DNA from: Bacteroidales bacterium
Lineage (GTDB): Bacteria > Bacteroidota > Bacteroidia > Bacteroidales > UBA3824
Direction: 5' to 3'
Assembly: GCA_017412115.1 (NCBI GenBank)
Contig: JAFPYR010000112.1
Coordinates: 21,405 to 85,404, forward strand
Length of the DNA stretch: 64,000 nucleotides
The position numbers and the translations under genes are program-made. The notes below the pieces were generated by a model, which was not told where the DNA came from, did no database searches, and worked only from the letters and a program-made list of their open reading frames with translations. Shown here piece after piece: positions 26,559 to 36,023 of the stretch (position 1 is its first letter; each line of letters opens with the position of its first letter).

Positions 26559-27584
26559 TTAAAACAATTCCAATTGAACTTCATCATCAGGGGCAATTCT
26601 GTTTTTGCCGAGATGTTTGTATGCAAAATCCGTTACTACACGTCCGCGCGGAGTCCGTTTCAAAAGGCCTTCCATTATAAGGTACGGCTCATAAACTTCC
26701 TCTATCGTGCCTGAGTCTTCTCCGACGGCTGTTGCTATGGTGTTAAGACCGACCGGCCCGCCTTGAAACTTATCAATTATGGTGCAAAGAATTTTGTTGT
26801 CCATTTCGTCAAGACCGAGCGAATCAATGTTAAGATTATCAAGCGAATACTTTGTGATTTCGAGGTCAATTTTTCCCGTGCCTTTCACTTGTGCAAAATC
26901 TCTGACACGTCTTAAAAGCGAGTTTGCAATACGTGGTGTTCCGCGACTTCGTGAGGCAATCTCTCCGGCGGCGGGCGCATCAATCTCTACTTTCAAAATT
27001 CCGGCAGCTCGCATTATGATACGGCTTAAAACCTCAATGTCGTAATATTCCAGCAAAAGGTTGATACCGAATCTTGCTCTCAAAGGTGCCGTTAAAAGTC
27101 CGGACCTTGTTGTTGCTCCTACAAGCGTAAAAGGATTCAATGACAATTGTACCGACCTTGCCGCCGGACCTTTGTCAATCATAATGTCGATTTTGTAATC
27201 TTCCATTGCGGAATACAAATATTCTTCCACAACGGGACTTAGGCGGTGAATCTCGTCGATAAAAAGAACGTCCCTTTCGTCGAGATTTGTTAAAAGTCCT
27301 GCTAAATCGCCCGGTTTGTCAAGCACGGGGCCTGAAGTTGTTTTCATGCCGACTCCTAATTCGTTAGCGATAATATTAGAAAGTGTGGTTTTTCCTAAGC
27401 CCGGAGGTCCGTGAAACAAGACGTGGTCTAAAGCCTCGCCTCTTAATTTTGCGGCTTTAACAAAAACTTCGAGATTTTCTCTGAGTTTTTTTTGACCGTT
27501 GAAATCATCAAAAGTCAGCGGACGAAGTTTTTTGTCAAGTTCTTTTTCTTTTTCTGATATGCTATTAACTGCTCTGATGTCCAT
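26559..27584 (-). CDS. ruvB: Holliday junction branch migration ATPase RuvB
   Basis: The AAA+ motor of the RuvABC complex. The 341-residue protein has Walker [10 protein letters not shown], Walker [12 protein letters not shown], the sensor and arginine segment [18 protein letters not shown] and the C-terminal winged helix ([18 protein letters not shown]). It starts eight bases after the stop of the SDR-like gene, so they form one transcription unit. RuvA and RuvC are not in the window. Confidence 0.97.
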   Translation of the reverse strand: MDIRAVNSISEKEKELDKKLRPLTFDDFNGQKKLRENLEVFVKAAKLRGEALDHVLFHGPPGLGKTTLSNIIANELGVGMKTTSGPVLDKPGDLAGLLTNLDERDVLFIDEIHRLSPVVEEYLYSAMEDYKIDIMIDKGPAARSVQLSLNPFTLVGATTRSGLLTAPLRARFGINLLLEYYDIEVLSRIIMRAAGILKVEIDAPAAGEIASRSRGTPRIANSLLRRVRDFAQVKGTGKIDLEITKYSLDNLNIDSLGLDEMDNKILCTIIDKFQGGPVGLNTIATAVGEDSGTIEEVYEPYLIMEGLLKRTPRGRVVTDFAYKHLGKNRIAPDDEVQLELF

Positions 27585-27592
27585 GTTTTCTG

Positions 27593-28633
27593 TTAGAAGA
27601 AATTTCGGGCAAATTTATAAGTTTTTTTTATTTCCTGAGAATTTTCTTTGAGATAAATTTGAGCCGTTTCTTCAATTACTTGTTCAATCGGTTCATAATT
27701 AACGATTAACGTTCCGATACTTTTCTTATTGCTGAAAATTTCAAACGAGGTCATTCTGTGGAAATACGCATTGTCCAAAATCGGACGGCGACCTGTCAGC
27801 AGTGATTTCCCGATGTAACAAGCCTTATAAATTGTCATTCTGAAAGAATTTGCATATTTTTTAGGCTCCGGCGCATTCAGTTTTTGCGTTATCAATTTCA
27901 AAACCTGATGATAACTCAAATTCTCGGAAACTAAAATAAATCTTTCACCGGTTATTTTTTTGCGTGCCATCGTCATGAGAGACTTTACGACGTCATTGAC
28001 ACTTACAAATCCAGTAACGCCTTTTGCATAATAATTATATGTGAGTGTTAGTGGAAATAATCTTGATGAGTCAGTTTTCCAATTGCCCGGTCCTAAAATG
28101 ATTCCCGTATTGGCAATAGCTCCTTCTATGTCCTCGTTCAAAGCCCTTTGAACCTCTATTTCGCACATGTAATTGAGCATTGTCATTGTCGGGTATTTAC
28201 CTTTTGGATTTCGTTGTGAATTTTCTGTTATTAACTTATAATCAGGCTCTTGTCCTAAGGCATCTAAAGAACTGATATAATAGAAATATTTAACGGAACT
28301 CTCTCTTGTTGCCGTTAAAACGTTCCTGATTTCGTCAATATTATCATCAAAAGAATGTTTGGTACTCAAAAACGGTTTTCTGCAATAAAAAACAGCCTCG
28401 CCGCCTTGAAAAGCCTCTGTCATAGCCTCAGGGTCTGAGGGGCAAGCCTCAACCCATTCTATTTCGTTGAAAAGATTCTCGTAATCGCCTGAGTAATAAC
28501 TTAAAATGTGTTTCGTGTAATTCATATCATCGCATTTACTACACATAACAGCACGGACTCTCTGCCCCTGTTTTAGCATGGCATAGGCTAAATGAGCTCC
28601 AAGCATTTGTGTTGCACCGACAATGATATACAC
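27593..28633 (-). CDS. NAD-dependent epimerase/SDR-like protein with altered active site
   Basis: A 346-residue extended-SDR protein resembling dihydroflavonol-reductase-like members of the phylum ([46 protein letters not shown]). The start is GTG at 28633. The nucleotide-binding motif is [11 protein letters not shown], where the usual middle glycine is Q. The catalytic YxxxK appears replaced: aligning [11 protein letters not shown] with KYLAEMEVWRA puts M150 and N154 at these sites. It may bind nucleotide or act structurally without the standard chemistry. It is co-transcribed with ruvB, and a -7 box lies at 28686-28693. Confidence 0.7.
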   Translation of the reverse strand: MYIIVGATQMLGAHLAYAMLKQGQRVRAVMCSKCDDMNYTKHILSYYSGDYENLFNEIEWVEACPSDPEAMTEAFQGGEAVFYCRKPFLSTKHSFDDNIDEIRNVLTATRESSVKYFYYISSLDALGQEPDYKLITENSQRNPKGKYPTMTMLNYMCEIEVQRALNEDIEGAIANTGIILGPGNWKTDSSRLFPLTLTYNYYAKGVTGFVSVNDVVKSLMTMARKKITGERFILVSENLSYHQVLKLITQKLNAPEPKKYANSFRMTIYKACYIGKSLLTGRRPILDNAYFHRMTSFEIFSNKKSIGTLIVNYEPIEQVIEETAQIYLKENSQEIKKTYKFARNFF

Positions 28634-28685
28634 TTTCTGTTATTATTATTAAAAAGGTGAAAAATTAAGGATTATTCATCGGTTG

Positions 28686-28693
28686 CAAAAATA
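28686..28693 (-). promoter_or_regulatory. promoter -7 box of the SDR-ruvB unit
   Basis: On the minus strand this reads TATTTTTG, matching TAnnTTTG, 52 bases before the GTG start at 28633. Confidence 0.5.
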
Positions 28694-28791
28694 AAATATA
28701 ATACTCAAAGTAATTTTCAATTTACTTAAACTTTGTATTAAGAAAATGTTTTTTTTGAAAATCTTTTAACAATTTATAACAGAAAAAAATG

Positions 28792-28799
28792 TATATTTG
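28792..28799 (+). promoter_or_regulatory. promoter -7 box of the wecA-like gene
   Basis: TATATTTG, a match to TAnnTTTG, 31 bases before the ATG at 28831. No TTTG was found at the normal upstream distance. Confidence 0.5.
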
Positions 28800-28830
28800 C
28801 CGCCGTATTTTTTAGATGTAGGCTAACTAT

Positions 28831-29916
28831 ATGGAAAACTTAACAATATTGGGGGCATTTCTTACAGCTTTAATAATAAGTTTGGTTTCGATACCGTCTA
28901 TTGTTGCTGTGGCAAAACAAAAAGAGCTTTGCGAGAAAGGCGGCGGAAGGCGGCTTCACGAAGGTGTGATTCCCACCCTCGGTGGTTGTGCTATTTTTGC
29001 AGGTTTGACTATTTCTATGCTCCTTTTTTGTAATGGTGTAGGCAGTGAGTTTATTCCTGCTCTTGCTGCTGCCACTATAATGCTGTTTTTTATAGGCATC
29101 AAAGATGATATTCTTTTGATTGCACCGCTTACAAAACTTTTCGGACAAATTCTTGCCGCTACATTGCTTGTGGTCTTCGGCGATGTCAGGATGACGAGTC
29201 TTGGCGGTATTTTCGGTTTTTATGAGTTGCCTTATTTGTTGAGTTTACCGCTTTCGGTTTTCCTTATTATAACTTGTATTAACGCTTATAATCTTATTGA
29301 CGGTGTTGATGGTTTAGCGGGTTTGTTGTCTGTTACGGCTGTCGGCGTGTTTTCCGTTTGGTTTTATTTGGAAGGTGTATATTCGGTTGTTGTTGTAGGA
29401 GTTTGTTTTATAGGTGCTGTTTTGGGTTTCTTGCGTTATAATATGTTCAGCAAGAAAAATAAGATTTTTATGGGCGATACAGGAAGTATGATTGTGGGAT
29501 TGATATGTGCTGCTATGGCGTTGCGTTTTATGCAATACAATGCTATGGAAGAGGCCTCTGATTATTCAAATCCGATTCAGTATGCGCCTTTTGTGGCTTT
29601 GACCTTTATGATTGTACCGCTTTATGATGTTGTAAGGGTTATGTTTATAAGATACATTTTGCACCGTCCGATTATGCAACCGGACAATCATCATATTCAT
29701 TACAGATTGAAATCTTTAGGCTTTACTCATAAGCAAATCGACTTTTGGTTGGTAATTTTTAACGCTCTTTTCGCGGTTTTTTCGTGGTGGATTTCACAGC
29801 ATCTTTCGTTTTTAAGGCTTGCTCTTGTTGAATTTTTGGTGCTGATGTTTTTCTTTCATATTCCGCAGGCTATCATCACGAAACGCAAGGAAAAGCAAAA
29901 GGGAGAAAATAAATGA
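28831..29916 (+). CDS. undecaprenyl-phosphate N-acetylhexosamine-1-phosphate transferase (WecA/MraY family)
   Basis: A 361-residue polyprenyl-phosphate glycosyl-1-phosphate transferase with about ten membrane helices. It would load a sugar phosphate onto undecaprenyl phosphate as the first step of O-antigen, capsule or other glycan synthesis. The catalytic motifs are GIKDDILL (paired aspartates), NAYNLIDGVDGLAG, MGDTGSM and the cytoplasmic HHIHYRL loop, which places it in the WecA/TagO branch rather than MraY. The following gene starts four bases before its stop (ATGA overlap), so the two are translationally coupled. Confidence 0.9.
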   Translation: MENLTILGAFLTALIISLVSIPSIVAVAKQKELCEKGGGRRLHEGVIPTLGGCAIFAGLTISMLLFCNGVGSEFIPALAAATIMLFFIGIKDDILLIAPLTKLFGQILAATLLVVFGDVRMTSLGGIFGFYELPYLLSLPLSVFLIITCINAYNLIDGVDGLAGLLSVTAVGVFSVWFYLEGVYSVVVVGVCFIGAVLGFLRYNMFSKKNKIFMGDTGSMIVGLICAAMALRFMQYNAMEEASDYSNPIQYAPFVALTFMIVPLYDVVRVMFIRYILHRPIMQPDNHHIHYRLKSLGFTHKQIDFWLVIFNALFAVFSWWISQHLSFLRLALVEFLVLMFFFHIPQAIITKRKEKQKGENK

Positions 29917-31394
29917 AACTTTTTTTAAGCCTGATTTTTTGTGTTCTAACGCTTTGTGTTAATGCGCAGACACGGAATGTTGTTATCGGAAGTTATGAAC
30001 AGGACTCGTTGGAAAAAGCTAATTTTTCTAATCAAAACTTTCATTCCCAATTGAAATCATATACCGTAAATATTGACAGTTCTGATATTTACGGCTTTAG
30101 AAAAAGTTTTTCTAAAAGTACTTTTATATTATTACCCGTAACGGAATTTTCTTTCGGTTATCAGTCTGAGTCTGACGATAAAATTTTGTACAATTCTTTT
30201 TTGGGTCTAAACGGAGGGTATTCTTTCTGTGATAAACTCTCAATAAGTGCGAGTGTTTTGGGCGGATATTCAAAACCGCTAATTCATAGGGCATTGCTTG
30301 CAGATTCTTTAGGTTATTTTCCACAACTTGGTGATTTTAAGAAAAATGATGAGAATTATTTCATAAAATATTTTGAATTTTATATTAATTACAGACCTGT
30401 AAAATATTTGATGTTTTCGTTAGGAAAGGGCAAAAAGTTTATCGGTGAGGGTTTGCGCTCGGTGATAATGTCAGCCTCTAATAGCGGAATGTATTACTTT
30501 GATATTAAGGTAGATGTGCGGCATTTCAATTATATTTTCTCGATTAACGGCGGCAAAAATCTTGATTCAAAACTTCAAACTGCTAAAACGAAATGGACTG
30601 TTTATCATCTTTTTAGTTGGAATGCTACGAAATGGCTTTCGGTAGGCGGTTTTGAAGCGGTAAATCTTGTACGTAGAGATTCTCTTAACAACAGCCGTTT
30701 TGTGGATTTGCATTATATTAACCCTTTGGTTTTCACCCGTCCCGTTGAATATTCTTTGGGTTCGCCCGACAACGAACTGATGGGAATTTTTGGCAAGTTG
30801 AAGTTTTTTAAGCAGACTTTTTATGCTCAGGCAATGATTGACGAGTTCAAAATCGGCGAATTCAAAGCCAATACGGGTTGGTGGGCTAACAAATATTCTT
30901 TTCAAGCGGGTGTAAAAGGATTTTTTACGAAAGGCGTTTTGAAAAATTTTTCATACCTTTTTCAAGCGGATTATATCAGACCTTATATGTATTCGCATGA
31001 CGATGCTAACAATTCTTATTCAATTTATAATCAGTGTTATGCTAATCCTTACGGTGCTAATTTAAAGGAGGTTTCGGCGCAGATAAAATATTCTTCCAAA
31101 GTTTTTATGGTTGATTTTACGCTTGATTATTTGTCAATCGGAAAGGATTATCCGGGAAAATATTCATACGGAAACAATGTTCTCCGTTCTTATAATACAC
31201 GAAAACAGGAATATGATAATTCAGTAGGACAAGGACTTAACGTTAAACTCTTGAATTATTACTTTAACTTGAATTATCAGCCATGGTTCTTAAAGAATTT
31301 TTGTTTGTTTTCTCAAATCGGTGTTTTTGATGAGAATAAATTCTTTCAAATCGGTATCAAGACCAATTTAATTCCTTTTGATAGAAGTTTTTAA
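29913..31394 (+). CDS. outer-membrane beta-barrel protein, Wzi/RemB-like
   Basis: A 493-residue protein with a signal peptide (FLSLIFCVLTLCVNAQ) and alternating aromatic beta strands through to the C-terminus. The segments YFEFYINYRPVKYLMFSLG and GKKFIGEGLRSVIMSASNSG resemble the capsule-assembly protein Wzi and the gliding-motility lipoprotein-associated barrel RemB of Bacteroidetes. It overlaps the sugar-phosphate transferase gene by ATGA, which supports a role in attaching or exporting a surface polysaccharide. The exact family assignment is tentative because it rests on short motifs. Confidence 0.65.
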   Translation: MKLFLSLIFCVLTLCVNAQTRNVVIGSYEQDSLEKANFSNQNFHSQLKSYTVNIDSSDIYGFRKSFSKSTFILLPVTEFSFGYQSESDDKILYNSFLGLNGGYSFCDKLSISASVLGGYSKPLIHRALLADSLGYFPQLGDFKKNDENYFIKYFEFYINYRPVKYLMFSLGKGKKFIGEGLRSVIMSASNSGMYYFDIKVDVRHFNYIFSINGGKNLDSKLQTAKTKWTVYHLFSWNATKWLSVGGFEAVNLVRRDSLNNSRFVDLHYINPLVFTRPVEYSLGSPDNELMGIFGKLKFFKQTFYAQAMIDEFKIGEFKANTGWWANKYSFQAGVKGFFTKGVLKNFSYLFQADYIRPYMYSHDDANNSYSIYNQCYANPYGANLKEVSAQIKYSSKVFMVDFTLDYLSIGKDYPGKYSYGNNVLRSYNTRKQEYDNSVGQGLNVKLLNYYFNLNYQPWFLKNFCLFSQIGVFDENKFFQIGIKTNLIPFDRSF

Positions 31395-31433
31395 CCGTTA
31401 TAAGGATGTATTTTAATTTTTCGTCATATATGT

Positions 31434-31464
31434 TTTGATATTTTTGAAAAATGCGTTAATTTTG
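31434..31464 (+). promoter_or_regulatory. promoter of nadB
   Basis: TTTG at 31434-31437 and TAATTTTG at 31457-31464 with a 19-base spacer, 30 bases before the ATG. Confidence 0.7.
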
Positions 31465-31494
31465 CGTCAATAAAACTTAATAAATTATCAAAAA

Positions 31495-33060
31495 ATGCGC
31501 ACGACGGATTTTCTTGTAGTAGGCAGCGGAGTAGCCGGGCTAAGTTTTGCTTTAAGAGCCGCAGAATATGGTAAGGTTTTGATAGTTACGAAAGCCAATG
31601 ACGTAACTGAGGCCAATACGAATTATGCACAGGGCGGAATAGCTTCGGTAACCGACCCTACGGATTCGTTTGAAAAACATATCCACGATACAATGGTGGC
31701 AGGAGATTATCTGAGCAAGGAAAGTGTTGTAAGGATAGTTGTGGAGGAGGCTCCTGAAAGGATTAAAGAGTTAGTGGAATGGGGTATTGACTTTGATAAA
31801 CGTCCTGACGGCAGTTTTGACCTTCATAAAGAGGGCGGACACTCTGATTTTAGAATTTTGCATCATAAAGATAATACGGGTTTTGAAGTTGAACGGGCTT
31901 TGGTTGAGGCTTGTAAAAAGAATCCGAACATCGAATTGGTAAAACATTATTTTGCCGTTGAACTTATTACGCAACATTATTTGGGTCAGACAGTTACACG
32001 TTATGATGACAATACAGAATGTTACGGTATTTATGCCTTGAACAAAGACACGGGCAAAGTTGAAAAGATTTTGTCGAAAATCACATATCTTGCAACGGGT
32101 GGTATAGGAAACATTTATCAGGTTACCACCAATCCTACGATAGCCACCGGTGATGGTATTGCTATGGTTTACAGAGCCAAAGGTGTTATTGACAATATGG
32201 AATTCGTACAATTCCATCCGACTTCACTTTATCATCCGGGCGAGAGGCCTTCATACTTGATAACTGAGGCAATGAGAGGATTCGGTGCGATTTTAAAGAC
32301 TCAAGATGGCAAAACGTTCATGGAGAAATATGACGAAAGAGGCTGTCTTGCTCCCAGGGATATTGTTGCAAGGGCTATTGATAACGAGATGAAACTCCGT
32401 GGTGATGAATACGTTTATTTGGACGCAACAGGTACTAACCACGAAGAACTTAAAAAACATTTCCCAAATATTTACGCTAAATGTCTCTCAATCGGTATTG
32501 ACATTACTAAACAACCGATACCTGTTGTTCCGGCAGCGCATTATCTTTGCGGCGGAATTCGTGTTGATGAATTCGGAAGAACTACAATCAAACATCTTTA
32601 CGCAGGCGGTGAAACCTCTTGTACGGGTCTTCACGGTGCTAACCGTTTGGCGTCTAACTCTTTGTTGGAGGCTTTGGTTTACGCACACCGTTCGGCATTA
32701 CATTCAAAAGATTTTCTTGACAAGCTTACAATCCGCGATGATATTCCTCAATGGAACGATGAGGGAACTGTCAATAACGAAGAAAACATTCTTATAACGC
32801 AGTCTTTCAAAGAATTACAACAAATAATGACGTATTATGTGGGCATCGTAAGGAGTAATCTTAGGATGAAACGTGCTTTGGATCGTCTGTATATTCTTTA
32901 CAACGAGACGGAGGAACTTTACAAACGTTCAAAAATAACTGTTCCGCTTTGCGAGCTCAGAAATGCTATCAATACGGCATGGCTTGTTATTAAGATGGCA
33001 AGACGCAGACGTGAAAGTGTAGGTTTGCATTACAATATCGACACGCCGAGGAAAAAGTAA
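31495..33060 (+). CDS. nadB: L-aspartate oxidase
   Basis: NadB oxidises L-aspartate to iminoaspartate, the first step of de novo NAD synthesis, with FAD. The 521-residue protein has the dinucleotide motif VVGSGVAGLSFALRAAEYGK, the flavin-contact ANTNYAQGGIASV, the active-site segments GGHSDFRILHHKDNTG and HPTSLYHPGERPSYLITEA, and HGANRLASNSLLEA. The helical C-terminal domain is complete. nadA and nadC are not adjacent. It has its own promoter. Confidence 0.95.
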   Translation: MRTTDFLVVGSGVAGLSFALRAAEYGKVLIVTKANDVTEANTNYAQGGIASVTDPTDSFEKHIHDTMVAGDYLSKESVVRIVVEEAPERIKELVEWGIDFDKRPDGSFDLHKEGGHSDFRILHHKDNTGFEVERALVEACKKNPNIELVKHYFAVELITQHYLGQTVTRYDDNTECYGIYALNKDTGKVEKILSKITYLATGGIGNIYQVTTNPTIATGDGIAMVYRAKGVIDNMEFVQFHPTSLYHPGERPSYLITEAMRGFGAILKTQDGKTFMEKYDERGCLAPRDIVARAIDNEMKLRGDEYVYLDATGTNHEELKKHFPNIYAKCLSIGIDITKQPIPVVPAAHYLCGGIRVDEFGRTTIKHLYAGGETSCTGLHGANRLASNSLLEALVYAHRSALHSKDFLDKLTIRDDIPQWNDEGTVNNEENILITQSFKELQQIMTYYVGIVRSNLRMKRALDRLYILYNETEELYKRSKITVPLCELRNAINTAWLVIKMARRRRESVGLHYNIDTPRKK

Positions 33061-33094
33061 AAGCAAAAAAAACAAAAAAACAGCCGTGATTTTT

Positions 33095-33124
33095 TTTGTT
33101 TTTTAATGTTTAATATTAAATTTG
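33095..33124 (+). promoter_or_regulatory. promoter of the histidine kinase-response regulator operon
   Basis: TTTG at 33095-33098 and TAAATTTG at 33117-33124, spacer 18 bases, 26 bases before the ATG at 33151. Confidence 0.7.
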
Positions 33125-33150
33125 CGACTAAAATTTAAGGGACATTTATT

Positions 33151-34227
33151 ATGAAAAATTATTCAGCAAGCAAATTGTCGTTGATAATTGCCGTTATAAT
33201 TTCCGTAACGGTAGGTTTATCAATGACAGTAGCATGTTTTATGGAGAGTGTTTCTTCATGGATGGCTACGGTTGGAGTATTTATGATTGGTGTCGGAATA
33301 CTCTCGTTTTTCATATTAAAAAGGGTTTTTGATAATTATGTCAGGGCGCAAGTAAAACCTATATACGGCACGTTGGAGAGTTTTTCAAAGGCTGATGCGG
33401 AACAGTTGAAACTAAAAACCGATGATTCAGGCTCTCAAGATGTTAATGGTATTATCGAACAAGTAAATGATGATGTTGCAAAATGGGCAAAAGACAGAAC
33501 ACAGGAGATTGCGATGCTCAAACGCAACGAAAAATACAGAAAAGAATATATCGGTAATGTTTCCCACGAGTTGAAAACGCCTTTGTTTAATATTCAGGGA
33601 TACATCTCAACGCTTATTGACGGCGGGTCAGAGGATCCTGAAATCTGTATTAAATATCTTGAAAGGACGGACAAGAATATCAACCGTTTGATTTCGATAG
33701 TTAACGATTTGGAAACTATTTCCAAATTTGAGACCGGCAATTTGAAATTGAATTATGAGGTTTTTGACCTTGCTGCCGTTGTAAACGATATAATGGAACT
33801 TTACGAAATCAAGGCTGAAAAGAAACGTATAACTTTGAAAACCGATTTTAAACCGACACCACCGATTTATGTTAATGCCGACAAAACGAGGATTTTTGAA
33901 GTTATTTCCAACCTTGTTGTCAATTCCATAAATTATGGACGTGAAGACGGCTCAACTACTGTCGGTATCTATGATATTGACAATAAATGGCTTGTAGAGG
34001 TTCAGGATACGGGAATAGGAATTGACGAGGAAAATATCAAACGTATATTTGAACGCTTTTTCCGTGTTGATAAATCGCGCAGCTCACAAAGCGGCGGTAC
34101 GGGATTAGGTTTGGCTATTGTTAAACATATCCTTGAGGCTCACGGAGAACGTATTATGGTAAAAAGCAAAATTAATGAGGGTACGACTTTTTCATTTACA
34201 TTAGAAAAAGCTGCCGTTACTGACTAA
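33151..34227 (+). CDS. sensor histidine kinase, PhoR-like
   Basis: A 358-residue kinase. Two membrane helices (about 9-29 and 37-57) are joined by a loop of only a few residues, so there is no external sensor domain; it may sense the membrane or a partner. The H-box is GNVSHELKTPLFNIQGY with the phospho-accepting histidine, followed by the N-box (VISNLVVNSINYG), G1 (VQDTGIGIDEENIKRIFERFFRV) and G2 (GGTGLGLAIVKHILEAHG). Fourteen bases separate it from its response regulator. The layout is like PhoR-PhoB/RegX3 pairs of Bacteroidetes, but no phosphate-uptake genes are nearby, so the signal is unknown. Confidence 0.9.
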   Translation: MKNYSASKLSLIIAVIISVTVGLSMTVACFMESVSSWMATVGVFMIGVGILSFFILKRVFDNYVRAQVKPIYGTLESFSKADAEQLKLKTDDSGSQDVNGIIEQVNDDVAKWAKDRTQEIAMLKRNEKYRKEYIGNVSHELKTPLFNIQGYISTLIDGGSEDPEICIKYLERTDKNINRLISIVNDLETISKFETGNLKLNYEVFDLAAVVNDIMELYEIKAEKKRITLKTDFKPTPPIYVNADKTRIFEVISNLVVNSINYGREDGSTTVGIYDIDNKWLVEVQDTGIGIDEENIKRIFERFFRVDKSRSSQSGGTGLGLAIVKHILEAHGERIMVKSKINEGTTFSFTLEKAAVTD

Positions 34228-34241
34228 ACATATTTACTGCT

Positions 34242-34967
34242 ATGGAGAACAATACTAACAACACTGCTAACAGCAACAACAATTACAAAATTCTTTTGGT
34301 TGATGACGAAGCCGATATTCTTGAGTTTTTGTCGTACAACTTAAAGAAAGCCGGTTTTAATGTGTTTACAGCCGGCAACGGAAAAGATGCAATTAAATTG
34401 GCGAAACAGTATCTTCCGCACCTTATAATATTAGACGTGATGATGCCTGAAATGGACGGTATCGAAACTTGTGAAGAAATCCGCAAACAACCGGCTTTGA
34501 ACAATACGGTCGTTGCGTTTTTGACGGCACGAAGCGAAGATTATTCACAGATAGCCGGATTTGAGGCAGGAGCAGATGATTACATTTCTAAACCGATCAA
34601 ACCGAAAGTTTTGATTTCGAGAGTAAGTGCTTTGTTGAAACGTTTCGGCAAGACGGATGATTTTGCAGAGGTTTCCGAAGGTAACATCATCAGACTCGGT
34701 AAGTTGGTGATTGACAGAGAGAAATATACCGTTATTAACGACGGTGTAGAATTGGCATTGCCCAGAAAAGAGTTTTCTTTGTTACTTTTGTTAATATCCA
34801 AACCGGAAAAAGTTTTCACCCGCGACGAAATTTATTCTGCAATTTGGGGTGATTCTATTGTTGTTGGCGACCGTACAATAGATGTTCACATTAGGAAACT
34901 CCGTGAAAAAATCGGTGAAGATTATATCCGTACCGTAAAAGGTGTGGGTTATAAATTCGTGGAATAG
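34242..34967 (+). CDS. OmpR/PhoB-family response regulator
   Basis: A 241-residue two-domain regulator. The receiver has the acidic pair DDEAD, the phospho-acceptor aspartate in LIILDVMMPEMDG, the T of VAFLTAR and the K of YISKPIKP. The C-terminal winged helix carries the recognition region (GDRTIDVHIRKLREKIGE). An N-rich 12-residue leader precedes the receiver. It is the cognate partner of the kinase just upstream by position. Confidence 0.92.
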   Translation: MENNTNNTANSNNNYKILLVDDEADILEFLSYNLKKAGFNVFTAGNGKDAIKLAKQYLPHLIILDVMMPEMDGIETCEEIRKQPALNNTVVAFLTARSEDYSQIAGFEAGADDYISKPIKPKVLISRVSALLKRFGKTDDFAEVSEGNIIRLGKLVIDREKYTVINDGVELALPRKEFSLLLLLISKPEKVFTRDEIYSAIWGDSIVVGDRTIDVHIRKLREKIGEDYIRTVKGVGYKFVE

Positions 34968-35028
34968 AAAAAAGAGAAAAAAAATGGTTTGTGGTTGTCA
35001 GGGGAATTTCTTTTTTTCTTAAAAGAAG

Positions 35029-36009
35029 ATGTTGAAAATCGGAAATATTGAAATCAATCGTTATCCGTTGATACTTGCGCCGATGGAAGATGTTACTGAT
35101 GTATCGTTCCGTTATATTTGCAAACAATACGGAGCTGATTTGATGTATACGGAATTTGTTGCAAGCGAGGCACTTGTCAGAAATATTGACAAGACCGTAA
35201 AAAAAATGCACTTGGAGGATTCAGAGCGTCCTGTCGGCATTCAGATTTATGGGCATGACCCTTTGCACATGGCAGAGGCAGCGCAAATTGCACGTGAGGC
35301 AAAACCGGATTTAATTGATATAAATTGCGGTTGTCCCGTTAAAAAAATAGCGACTCGCGGCGACGGTGCAGGACTTTTGCAAAACGTTCCCTTGATGTTG
35401 GAAATCGTTAGAAAAGTTGTAGATGCCGTTCCAGATGTGCCTGTTACAGTAAAAACCCGTCTTGGTTGGGACGAGGATTCTAAAATAATACCCGAACTTG
35501 CCGAAAAACTTCAAGATTGCGGTATCAAAGCCTTGGCGATTCACGGTAGGACACGTATGCAACTTTACAAAGGAGAGGCTGATTGGACATTAATCGGTCA
35601 GGTTAAAAATAATCCGCGCATAAAAATTCCAATAATAGGCAACGGTGATGTTGATTCCCCTGAAAAGGCAAAGCAAATGATTGACCGTTACGGTGTTGAC
35701 GGTATTATGATAGGTCGTGCGGCAGTAGGTTGTCCGTGGATTTTTAAGACCGTGAGAGAATATCTTGAAACGGGCGTTATGCCTAAAGAGCCTTCCGTTG
35801 CAGAGAGAGTAAACCTTGCAAAACTTCAATTAAAAACTTCTATGGATTGGAAAGGCGACAAACGCGGAATTTTGGAAATGCGCCGGCATTATTCACAGTA
35901 TTTCAAGGCGTTACCTGACTTTAAAAATTACCGTATGAAGCTCGTAACCTCTATGGAACCAGAGGAAATTTTTCAGGTTTTGGACGAGATAAATGAAAAA
36001 TACAGTTAA
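35029..36009 (+). CDS. dusB: tRNA-dihydrouridine synthase
   Basis: A 326-residue FMN enzyme that reduces uridine in tRNA D-loops. Present are LAPMEDVTDVSFR, the catalytic cysteine in INCGCPVKKI, KTRLGWDED, LAIHGRTRMQLYKG, IIGNGDVDS and MIGRAAVGCPWIFK. These fit the DusB subgroup. It starts 61 bases after the response regulator and 14 bases before the GH43 gene, so the two may be read together. Confidence 0.93.
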   Translation: MLKIGNIEINRYPLILAPMEDVTDVSFRYICKQYGADLMYTEFVASEALVRNIDKTVKKMHLEDSERPVGIQIYGHDPLHMAEAAQIAREAKPDLIDINCGCPVKKIATRGDGAGLLQNVPLMLEIVRKVVDAVPDVPVTVKTRLGWDEDSKIIPELAEKLQDCGIKALAIHGRTRMQLYKGEADWTLIGQVKNNPRIKIPIIGNGDVDSPEKAKQMIDRYGVDGIMIGRAAVGCPWIFKTVREYLETGVMPKEPSVAERVNLAKLQLKTSMDWKGDKRGILEMRRHYSQYFKALPDFKNYRMKLVTSMEPEEIFQVLDEINEKYS

Positions 36010-36023
36010 AAAATCAAAATTAT

